DNA from: Candidatus Sulfomarinibacter kjeldsenii
Lineage (GTDB): Bacteria; Acidobacteriota; Thermoanaerobaculia; Thermoanaerobaculales; Sulfomarinibacteraceae
NCBI GenBank assembly: GCA_014764485.1
Contig: JACXWA010000120.1
Coordinates: 1-50,652 of the forward strand
Direction of reading: 5' to 3'
DNA length: 50,652 nt
Shown: piece by piece, positions 43,068 to 50,652 of the stretch
How the letters are laid out: the number at the start of each line of letters is the position of its first letter
Numbering within the stretch: the first letter of the stretch is position 1
The notes under the pieces: generated by a model
What the model saw: only the letters and a program-made list of their open reading frames with translations
Databases searched by the model: none
What the model was told of the DNA's origin: nothing
Position numbers and translations under genes: made by a program

Positions 43068-45941
43068 ATGAACGCGAGCATTTTAGTTATCGAATACGAA
43101 CCGCGTTACGTGGAACACCTGCGCGAAGCGCTTGCAGGGCCTGATTTTCATCTCGAAATCGCCGGCAATCTAGATGACGCGGTGAATCTCTGCGCTTCCT
43201 TCGAACCCGCCGTCGTCATCATCAATTCCGTTCTCCCCAATCTCAATATTGAGGATGCCATCACGCAACTTCGTGCTCGCGCAGGTTTGCGTGCGACCCC
43301 GTTTCTCATCCTGATGTCTGGTTATCGTGGAGAGACACCAAAAGAGGACGCGGTCCAATACGGTGCGCAGGACATTCTCGAGCGTCCATTCGGAGCGGAT
43401 GCTCTTCGTGAGCGTGTCGAGGAACTGATTCGGATCACACCCGATCCGGCTGCCACCCAGGCCATCCCGCAGGAGATGCTCGAGACTCTTCGCCGCAGCG
43501 CAGGCCTGTCTGACAGAGAGGCTCCCGTGACCTCTGACGACTTATTCGGGGACATTCTTTCAGACATGGAGGGGGGCGAACAACAGCCGGTGCAGGCGCC
43601 ACCCGAGATCACGACACCGCCGGTGGCCGAAGAATCCACCGAGGACTCGTCGCTCAACGAGGCACTTGCCGATATTCTTGAACCCGAAAAAGGAACCAAG
43701 CTGCGCACGACCAAGTCGACCGACGAGGAAGTGGACAAGCTGCTTTCAGATACCTTGTCCGGGCTCGATATTGCTGCCCTCAGGAAAAAACCGGTCGAGG
43801 CGGAACCCGTGGCGCAATCTGCCACCCCGACCTCACCTCCACAGGAAACCGAGAAACCGGCGGCTCCGCCGACCCCATCTGAACCTCCGGAGTCGTTACC
43901 GCCGGTTGAGGAGCCGGTTCCCGAGGAGAAACCGACGCATGTGACACCGCTTCCGGCGAAGCCTCCGCGGAAGAAGCCCCCTGGGCGGAAACCGCCGGCA
44001 GAGTCTGCGCCGCCAGACGCGTCTGAGAGCCCCGCGCCATCGGGCTCCGAGTTTGGCCAGTACGTTATCGAGGAGCATATCGCCACCGGTGGCATGGCTG
44101 ACGTTTACAAGGCCCGAATGATGGGCATGGAAGGGTTCCAGAAGACAGTTGCCATCAAGCGCATTCTCGGCAACCTCACTGACAGCGACGAATTTGTCCG
44201 CATGTTCATCGATGAGGCCAAGCTCGCCGCTCAACTCAATCACAACAACATCATCCATATCTACGACCTCGGAAAGGTCGATCGATCGCACTACATCGCG
44301 ATGGAGTACATCGAAGGACACGATCTTCGCTCAATTCTCGAATTGTGTCGTCAACGTGATGTGAAAATGCCGATCGAAGTCGCCCTCTACGTCACCAATC
44401 TGCTGGCATCGGCTCTCGACTATGCGCACAAGAAGCACGATTTTGAAGATCGAGCACTCGGGCTGGTTCACCGGGACGTGTCGCCCCAGAACGTCCTCAT
44501 CTCGTTCGATGGCGACATCAAGCTCTGCGATTTCGGCATCGCAAAAGCGGCCTCCAAGGCGTCTCAGACACGCTCTGGCGCGCTGAAGGGCAAGCTCCAG
44601 TACATGTCACCGGAGCAGGCGTGGGGTAAGGATATCGACCACAGGTCGGATATCTTTTCACTCGGCCTGGTGCTCTTCGAAATGCTGACAAACGAAAAAG
44701 TCTTCTCCGGCACGTCCGAGCTGTCGGTGCTCGAGCAGGTGCGAGACCCGATCATCACCGCACCGTCGATGAAAAACGCAGACGTCGACTCCGAGGTTGA
44801 TCGAATCATATTCCTCGCGTTGAGTGCTGAGCGTGATGAACGGTATCAGTCAGCTGAAGATCTCCAACGTGATCTTGAAAAGGTCATGCGCAAAAAAGGA
44901 TGGTCTGTCGATCGTTCGAATCTGGTTGCTTTCCTCGAAAGCCTCGATTCAGGGCGCCAGGTTCAGCCGGTCGCCGACGACGCATCCGTGACGCCGGTAC
45001 AGTCGGCCCCACCATCGGAGCCGCCACCGCCAGTCCCTCCCATCGAGCCGCCTGTTGAAGCCACTCCGGTGCCTCCACCAGCGGTAGAGCCTGAAGTTTT
45101 GCTTGCAGAGAATGATGGCCTCGATGGAGTCCTCTCTGTGACGCCGCCGATTTCAAGGAGTGCGGAATCCGGGATCGATGATTCCGGTTTCGGGCTCAAG
45201 AACGCAGCTGCCGGCGGCAATAAAAAGCGGTTATGGGTGGCGTTCGGCGCTTTGGCAGTGGTGTTGGCTGCGGCTGGGGGCTGGTTCTTCTTCGGTCGCG
45301 GAGGGCTCGAATCATCTCCGAGTTCGAGGGCTGTTCCAATCACGATTCCGGCAACCGAAACTCCTACACCGGAACCAACCGTGGGTTTGATGTCTGATCA
45401 GGAGTTGATCGAGAGAGCTCGAGAGGTTGCGGCTGCGGAGATCACCAAGCAAGAGGAAGAACTCCGCAAGCGCCTCGAAGAAGAGTTCCCAACACCGACA
45501 CCGATACCACCGACGCCGACGCCAACCGAAACTTCAACGCCCCTTCCGACCGACACACCGACACCGATTCCACCGACGCCGACCTCACCACCGCCGACGG
45601 CCACTCCGATTCCGCCGACTCCGACACCGTCGGTTCGCGAGGGTGACATTGTTGTCCCGGGCCCAGGCGTCATTCCGCCGGTGATAATTTACCGGGAACC
45701 ACCGAGGTATCCACCGGCAGCTCAGAGAATGGGTGAGTCCGGAGTAGTGGAAGCCGAGGCCTTGGTCGGAATCAACGGTGTAGTGGAGCAGGTTCGAATA
45801 ACCAAAGTCGAAGGCCGAAGTCTGGGATTTGAAAAGGCGGCCGAAGAAGCGATCTTCAAGGGTCGCTACAAACCAGCTACCAAGGGTGGGATCAAAGTCC
45901 GGGTGTGGGTGACGATCCGGGTGCCCTTCCAACTCGAATAG
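43068..45941 (+). CDS. Pseudo-receiver + Ser/Thr protein kinase + TM + Pro/Thr linker + TonB C-terminal domain protein
   Basis: 957 aa; N-terminal REC-like fold; kinase FGQYVIEEHIATGGMADVYKARM...VAIKRI...LVHRDVSPQNVLI...KLCDFGIAKAASKASQTRSGALKGKLQYMSPEQAWG; TM RLWVAFGALAVVLAAAGGWFFFG; PTPTPIPPTPTPTETSTPLPTDTPTP linker; TonB_C PPRYPPAAQRMGESGVVEAEALVGINGVVEQVRITKVEGRSLGFEKAAEEAIFKGRYKPATKGGIKVRVWVTIRVPFQLE. Confidence 0.92.
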   Translation: MNASILVIEYEPRYVEHLREALAGPDFHLEIAGNLDDAVNLCASFEPAVVIINSVLPNLNIEDAITQLRARAGLRATPFLILMSGYRGETPKEDAVQYGAQDILERPFGADALRERVEELIRITPDPAATQAIPQEMLETLRRSAGLSDREAPVTSDDLFGDILSDMEGGEQQPVQAPPEITTPPVAEESTEDSSLNEALADILEPEKGTKLRTTKSTDEEVDKLLSDTLSGLDIAALRKKPVEAEPVAQSATPTSPPQETEKPAAPPTPSEPPESLPPVEEPVPEEKPTHVTPLPAKPPRKKPPGRKPPAESAPPDASESPAPSGSEFGQYVIEEHIATGGMADVYKARMMGMEGFQKTVAIKRILGNLTDSDEFVRMFIDEAKLAAQLNHNNIIHIYDLGKVDRSHYIAMEYIEGHDLRSILELCRQRDVKMPIEVALYVTNLLASALDYAHKKHDFEDRALGLVHRDVSPQNVLISFDGDIKLCDFGIAKAASKASQTRSGALKGKLQYMSPEQAWGKDIDHRSDIFSLGLVLFEMLTNEKVFSGTSELSVLEQVRDPIITAPSMKNADVDSEVDRIIFLALSAERDERYQSAEDLQRDLEKVMRKKGWSVDRSNLVAFLESLDSGRQVQPVADDASVTPVQSAPPSEPPPPVPPIEPPVEATPVPPPAVEPEVLLAENDGLDGVLSVTPPISRSAESGIDDSGFGLKNAAAGGNKKRLWVAFGALAVVLAAAGGWFFFGRGGLESSPSSRAVPITIPATETPTPEPTVGLMSDQELIERAREVAAAEITKQEEELRKRLEEEFPTPTPIPPTPTPTETSTPLPTDTPTPIPPTPTSPPPTATPIPPTPTPSVREGDIVVPGPGVIPPVIIYREPPRYPPAAQRMGESGVVEAEALVGINGVVEQVRITKVEGRSLGFEKAAEEAIFKGRYKPATKGGIKVRVWVTIRVPFQLE

Positions 45942-45944
45942 ACC

Positions 45945-46184
45945 ATGGGGGAAAACATGTCCGGATTGACTGATGCGCAGAAGAAATTCTACGAAGATGC
46001 ACTAGAACAAACGAAGACAGAAATTCAGGACCTCGAGGGTCAGATCCAGGTAGAACTCGGGAAGGTCAAAGAGACGATTGCCGAACTACAAAATGCGCAG
46101 AAAGCCGCCAGGCAAATGTACGACGCCGCCTGCCAGCGGCTCGGGATACCCAACGACCTCGAGAACGACGAGTCGGGAAGCTGA
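45945..46184 (+). CDS. Small coiled-coil hypothetical protein
   Basis: 79 aa; LTDAQKKFYEDALEQTKTEIQDLEGQIQVELGKVKETIAELQNAQKAARQMYDAACQRLGIPND; 3 nt after the kinase gene. Confidence 0.65.
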   Translation: MGENMSGLTDAQKKFYEDALEQTKTEIQDLEGQIQVELGKVKETIAELQNAQKAARQMYDAACQRLGIPNDLENDESGS

Positions 46185-46302
46185 AGGCCCGGCATCGCGG
46201 AGCCGAACATTAGCGATGCCCGGGTTGACGTATTGAGGGCCGATCACCCGACGTCTTGATACCAATCGGGTCGGACGCGGCCGCGGAGAGACGGAGCTAT
46301 CG

Positions 46303-47103
46303 ATGGCCAATGACAAGAGCAGGTCTCAGGGTCTGTGGATCAAGTGTTCCGATTGCGGAGAGATCCTTTATCACCGCGAGGTGACCGGCAATCACCACGT
46401 TTGCCCACGCTGCGGGTACCATTTCAGGATTTCGGCGGAGCTGCGTTTCAAGATGTTTTTCGACAACGGAAAGTACAAGCGTCTTTTTGGCAAGATCCGT
46501 TCGTCTGATCCACTTGGCTTCGTTGACTCCAAACCGTACGCGGACCGGCTCAAGATCTACAACAAGAAGTTTAACGGTACTGACGCCGTGGTGGTCGCCC
46601 AGGGTGAGATCAACAAAATTCCGACGGTCATTGCGGCCATGGAATATGGATTCATGGGTGGTTCGATGGGCTCTGCGGTAGGAGAGAAACTGACCCGAGC
46701 CGTCGAACGATGCCTCGATCGAAAATTACCGTTGATCATAGTTTCATGCTCGGGCGGCGCGCGTATGCAGGAGGGGATCCTGTCTTTGATGCAGCTGGGG
46801 AAGGTTTCGGCGGCGCTTGCCCGACTGCGAGGCAAACGTCTCCCATATATTTCGGTGCTCACCGATCCAACCACGGGTGGTGTGACAGCGAGTTACGCGA
46901 TGCTCGGCGATCTCAACATTGCCGAACCAGGTGCCCTGATAGGGTTTGCCGGTCCGCGGGTCATCGAACAGACCATTCGCCAGACGCTGCCCGAAGGTTT
47001 CCAGCGCTCCGAGTTCCTTGTCGAACATGGCATGTTGGACATGGTAGTCCCACGACCCGAGCTCAAGGACACCGTCGCCCGATGCCTGTCGATGCTGCGG
47101 TGA
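46303..47103 (+). CDS. accD: Acetyl-CoA carboxylase carboxyltransferase subunit beta
   Basis: 266 aa; zinc ribbon WIKCSDCGEILYHREVTGNHHVCPRCGYHFRI; SCSGGARMQEGILSLMQLGKVSAAL...PYISVLTDPTTGGVTASYAMLGD. Confidence 0.97.
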   Translation: MANDKSRSQGLWIKCSDCGEILYHREVTGNHHVCPRCGYHFRISAELRFKMFFDNGKYKRLFGKIRSSDPLGFVDSKPYADRLKIYNKKFNGTDAVVVAQGEINKIPTVIAAMEYGFMGGSMGSAVGEKLTRAVERCLDRKLPLIIVSCSGGARMQEGILSLMQLGKVSAALARLRGKRLPYISVLTDPTTGGVTASYAMLGDLNIAEPGALIGFAGPRVIEQTIRQTLPEGFQRSEFLVEHGMLDMVVPRPELKDTVARCLSMLR

Positions 47104-48287
47104 AACTCAGGCCCCGATCTGTGGGCCGAATTCGGCCCGAGCTGGACGAGTTGCGGCGGGTACTCGCGGAGCGTGGCAACCCGCAACTGGACTTCCCCTC
47201 GATCCTGGTTGTTGGCACCAATGGAAAAGGTTCGACAGTAGCGATGCTCGAGGCCTTGCTCCGCACCCATGGCCTCGGTACGGGCCTTTTCACGTCACCC
47301 CATCTCGTACGGATCGAGGAGCGGGTGCGATTGAACGGTGTCCCGGTTGCCGAGACGGTGCTCGAATCGGCAATTGCATATTTTGACGAGTATCCGGACC
47401 TCACCTACTTTGAGACTATGACGGCGGCCGCTTTTGTCATTTTCTCCGAAGCACAGGTCGACGTGGCTGTTCTCGAAGCCGGGATGGGCGGGTCGTGGGA
47501 CGCTACCCGGCTGGCTGAAAGCGCGATTGCCGGTCTCACCAATATCGGCAGCGATCACGCAGGGTGGCTCGGCGCTGAACCGACCGAGGTTGCCCGAGAC
47601 AAGGGACGTGCATTGGTGGCCGCTGAAAAGGCGGTGATCGGATCTGGGGTGGATGACGATCTGGTGGATTGGCTCGGAGCGCCGGCGGCACAGCCTGCGC
47701 GATCGCTTGTCAGGTGCACGGATGCGGGCGGGGGCCGGGTTTCAATGAGCTGGGACGGCCGCGCCTCGAATGTCCGCATGCCTCTTGCCGGGGCCTATCA
47801 ATGTGACAACCTCGAACTTGCCATGGCGCTGGCCCTTGAAGCCGCGAACGCGGGTTGGGTGAGCCCGATCGAACCCCCCCGAATTCAAGTAGCACTCGAT
47901 GGACTGAGCTGGCCCGGCCGCCTTAGCGTTCACCGGTTTAAGGGGCGCGAAGTGCTGACCGATTGTGCACACAATCTCGAGGCTGCGAGAGCTCTGGCCG
48001 AACATCTTGATGAGCTCGAATGCCGCTACAACCTTCTTTTTTCCTGTCTCGACGACAAGCCGGTCGAGGCGATTGCGGAGATTCTCAAAGATCGTGTCGA
48101 TGAAGTGGTGGTCTGCCGGCTGGATGATGAGCGGGCGATGCCGCTCGAGCGCCTTGCTGCGGCCTTCCCCGGTGCCGAGGTTGCAGAAAACCCTCAATCT
48201 GGTCTCGATCGCACGCGCGATCCGGTTTTGGTGGCCGGGAGTATTCGGTTGGTTGGCGCTATTCTGGCGCTGGTGGAGAGGGCGTGA
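47082..48287 (+). CDS. folC: Folylpolyglutamate synthase/dihydrofolate synthase (Mur-ligase family)
   Basis: ATG at 47082 overlaps the accD end; ILVVGTNGKGSTVAMLEALLRTHGLGTGLFTSPHLVRIEERVRLNG...VDVAVLEAGMGGSWDATRL. Confidence 0.92.
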   Translation: MPVDAAVKLRPRSVGRIRPELDELRRVLAERGNPQLDFPSILVVGTNGKGSTVAMLEALLRTHGLGTGLFTSPHLVRIEERVRLNGVPVAETVLESAIAYFDEYPDLTYFETMTAAAFVIFSEAQVDVAVLEAGMGGSWDATRLAESAIAGLTNIGSDHAGWLGAEPTEVARDKGRALVAAEKAVIGSGVDDDLVDWLGAPAAQPARSLVRCTDAGGGRVSMSWDGRASNVRMPLAGAYQCDNLELAMALALEAANAGWVSPIEPPRIQVALDGLSWPGRLSVHRFKGREVLTDCAHNLEAARALAEHLDELECRYNLLFSCLDDKPVEAIAEILKDRVDEVVVCRLDDERAMPLERLAAAFPGAEVAENPQSGLDRTRDPVLVAGSIRLVGAILALVERA

Positions 48288-49621
48288 TGACCGAAACCAT
48301 CGTGCGCCGCCGGACCCAATTGGAGGTCGACGAGACGAGCCGTCTGTCCCTTCATGCCATTCGCTCTTCCGAGGCGACCCGTCGCCGGAAGGTGGAGGAG
48401 GATCCGTCGGACATTCGACTGGCGTTCCAGCGTGATCGCGATCGAATCCTTCACTCGCGCGCCTTCCGTCGCCTCAAGCACAAGACCCAGGTCTTCGTTC
48501 CTCATGTTGGAGATCATCCGCGCACCCGCCTCACCCACACCCTGGAAGTCGGTCAGCTGGCACGCACGATTGCCCGCGCGCTCGGCCTCAACGAGGACCT
48601 CGCGGAAGCCGCAGCACTGGGCCATGACCTCGGACATACGGCCTTTGGCCACACCGGCGAATCAGTCCTCGACGAGATCCTTCGCGGCGTCAACCATGAG
48701 TTTTCGCTTCCCGAGAACGTCTCCTCTGCGGTTGGCAGGTTCAAACACAACTACCAGTCACTGCGAGTGGTCGACCTCTTTGAGCGTCGCTATGACCTCC
48801 CAGGCCTCAACCTCTCGGACCAGGTCCGGGAGGCCATTCTCAAACATACTTCATGGAAGGTGGATTACCCATTTCCGGTACCTGATCCTGGCGGCCTTTT
48901 TCTCGATAAACCGTGCCACTTCGAGGGCCAGGCGGTGGCGGTGGCCGACGAGATTGCGCAGCAGACCCACGATCTCGAGGATGGCTTGAGAGCCGGGTCG
49001 GTGGATCTGGAAACAGTCGAGGAGCTGGCGGTCTCGCAACGGGTGATCTCGGAGATTGGATCGGACCCGTATTTCAGAAACCAGCCCTGGATTCGCCAAA
49101 ACAGTCTCATCCGCGGTCTCATCCGACTCTTTGTCCTGGACGTCGTCGAGTCCTCGGCAGCACGAATCGACCGTTTTCTCGGACGCCATGAAATCTCCGA
49201 CCACGAGAGCTTCTCGGGGCAGGCTCGGGAGGTGTCGCAGACAACGGTTTGGATGTCGGCCGAGGTCGAGGAGTTCTTTTTAGAGCTCAAGGGCTTCATC
49301 TACGCGAAGATCATCAATCAAGGACCGGTCAGCCGCCAGGATTGGCGGGCGCGGAAGGTGGTCACCGCCCTCTTTGGGGCCTACTGGTCGGAACCGACAA
49401 TTCTGCCCGACTACCTCCTGATGCGCGCCACTGAAGAGCTCGATCTCCCCCATATCCGCGATCTTCCGCTGAAACGCGTTGCGGCAACCGTCGCCGAACG
49501 GTACCATTCGACTCCTGGCTTCGCGCGACTCATCGTGGACCATCTGGCGGGGATGAGCGATCGCTTCGCCCTCGAGGAGTACCGCACCTTGCAGTTGCCG
49601 TCGCCGGACCAGGATATTTAG
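48284..49621 (+). CDS. dgt: Deoxyguanosinetriphosphate triphosphohydrolase-like (HD) protein
   Basis: 445 aa; DRDRILHSRAFRRLKHKTQVFVPHVGDHPRTRLTHTLEVGQLARTIARALGLNEDLAEAAALGHDLGHTAFGHTGE. Confidence 0.93.
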   Translation: MMTETIVRRRTQLEVDETSRLSLHAIRSSEATRRRKVEEDPSDIRLAFQRDRDRILHSRAFRRLKHKTQVFVPHVGDHPRTRLTHTLEVGQLARTIARALGLNEDLAEAAALGHDLGHTAFGHTGESVLDEILRGVNHEFSLPENVSSAVGRFKHNYQSLRVVDLFERRYDLPGLNLSDQVREAILKHTSWKVDYPFPVPDPGGLFLDKPCHFEGQAVAVADEIAQQTHDLEDGLRAGSVDLETVEELAVSQRVISEIGSDPYFRNQPWIRQNSLIRGLIRLFVLDVVESSAARIDRFLGRHEISDHESFSGQAREVSQTTVWMSAEVEEFFLELKGFIYAKIINQGPVSRQDWRARKVVTALFGAYWSEPTILPDYLLMRATEELDLPHIRDLPLKRVAATVAERYHSTPGFARLIVDHLAGMSDRFALEEYRTLQLPSPDQDI

Positions 49622-49630
49622 GAGGACTCC

Positions 49631-50068
49631 ATGATTGTCATCGCCTCCGACCACGCGGGAGTCGACCTCAAGGCGCGGATCGTCGAGCTCATCGGCGGGG
49701 CCGGGCATGACGTTCGTGACCTCGGTCCTACAGCAACGACTTCAGTCGATTATCCAGACTTCGCACACGCCGTAGCCAGGGCCGTGGCTGCGGGTGAGGC
49801 CGAGCTGGGAATCTTGATTTGCGGTACCGGCATCGGCATGAGCCTGGCTGCCAACCGTCACCCACACGTACGAGCCGCCCTGTGCCACGACGCCTTCACC
49901 GCCGAAATGGCGCGACGCCACAACGACGCCAACGTACTTTGCATCGGTGCGCGGTCAACTGGTTCAGGAGTGGCGGAACAGATGGTAGGAATCTTCCTCG
50001 AGACCGCCTTCGAGGGCGACCGCCATCAGCGACGGATAGATTTAATTGAGATCGAGCGGGGGAATTGA
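49631..50068 (+). CDS. rpiB: Ribose-5-phosphate isomerase B
   Basis: 145 aa; [87 protein letters not shown]. Confidence 0.96.
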   Translation: MIVIASDHAGVDLKARIVELIGGAGHDVRDLGPTATTSVDYPDFAHAVARAVAAGEAELGILICGTGIGMSLAANRHPHVRAALCHDAFTAEMARRHNDANVLCIGARSTGSGVAEQMVGIFLETAFEGDRHQRRIDLIEIERGN

Positions 50069-50652
50069 TGACCGACAACCTCAAGGAACAGTTTTTTTCA
50101 GTTCACAACCAACTGGTCGAAGCGGCTGACCCCGAGGTGGCTCAGGCCCTCGAGAACGAACGGCTTCGGCAGAACGAGGGTCTCGAGCTGATTGCTTCGG
50201 AGAACTTCGTGACCCCAGCGGTGATGGCTGCGATGGGCTCGGTGATGACCAATAAGTATGCGGAGGGCTACCCCGGTCGCCGCTACTACGGCGGTTGCCA
50301 GTTCGTAGACATCGCCGAAGAGCTCGCGCGGGAGCGGGCCAAGGAGCTCTTTGGCGCCGATCACGCCAATGTTCAGCCGCATTCAGGTGCCCAGGCCAAC
50401 ATGGGTGTCTACTTGGCGGTCATGCAGCCTGGTGACACCCTGCTTGGTATGGACCTCACCCATGGAGGTCACCTCACCCACGGCCATCCTCTCAACTACT
50501 CGGGCAAGGAGTTCGAGGTCGTTGCCTACGGGGTCGACAAGGAGACCGAGACCATCGACTACGAGCGCCTGCGCGAGCTCGCGCTCGAGAACAAGCCGAA
50601 GCTCATCGTCTGTGGTGCCTCCGCATACCCCCGGACGATCGATTTCGAGCGT
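50068..50652 (+). CDS. glyA: Serine hydroxymethyltransferase, C-terminus beyond window
   Basis: Not in the ORF track (runs off the edge). My reading from ATG 50068: [118 protein letters not shown]. Confidence 0.95.
   Translation, partial: MTDNLKEQFFSVHNQLVEAADPEVAQALENERLRQNEGLELIASENFVTPAVMAAMGSVMTNKYAEGYPGRRYYGGCQFVDIAEELARERAKELFGADHANVQPHSGAQANMGVYLAVMQPGDTLLGMDLTHGGHLTHGHPLNYSGKEFEVVAYGVDKETETIDYERLRELALENKPKLIVCGASAYPRTIDFER

Noticed and set aside
43322-44095. 257-aa minus-strand ORF opposite the kinase gene
   Set aside because: Ser/Gly-rich antisense shadow of the Pro/Glu-rich linker coding region; the forward strand carries clear domains.
45485-45640. Repetitive ccgacaccgat... sequence suggestive of a direct-repeat array/CRISPR
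   Set aside because: In-frame low-complexity coding for the Pro/Thr linker; units are irregular and there are no unique spacers.
1-50652. Mobile elements, phage, defence or toxin-antitoxin systems
   Set aside because: Looked for transposase/integrase/restriction/TA-like proteins in the ORF list and found none; the region reads as core chromosome.

Overview
The window is a gene-dense, GC-rich bacterial chromosomal segment of about 50.6 kb. It is mostly housekeeping genes plus several signalling and envelope modules. From gene content and style (DUF4388/PATAN proteins, MglA-type GTPase, Ser/Thr kinase, PSP1) I infer an Acidobacteriota- or Deltaproteobacteria/Myxococcota-like genome; this is not proven. 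Recognisable genes include ruvA, ruvB, cysK, pta, purD, purE, an hfq-like gene, udk, comF-like, a ferritin gene, tyrS, fur, a GntR regulator, a cysteine desulfurase, bolA, tatA, rlmN, pgeF, ftsE/ftsX, an exbB-exbD-exbD-tonB operon, ruvC, yebC, accD, folC, dgt, rpiB and glyA (partial). I saw no CRISPR array, transposase, phage gene, rRNA or tRNA. The most interesting items are: (i) a pseudo-receiver + Ser/Thr kinase + TM + Pro/Thr linker + TonB C-terminal chimera (43068-45941) about 1.9 kb from an ExbB/ExbD/ExbD/TonB/DUF4388/TPR operon; (ii) an MglA-like GTPase fused to a GAF-like region and a histidine-kinase module whose phospho-acceptor His is Leu (17055-19256); (iii) a probable 6S RNA at about 42815-43016 with a 13-nt identity to E. 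coli 6S as I recall it; (iv) an apparent internal deletion/frameshift remnant of a membrane protein at 27436-27892; (v) a twin TGTATACA operator at the GntR gene; (vi) a heptad-built inverted repeat between ruvA and ruvB. All calls come from reading the sequence; no database search was run.
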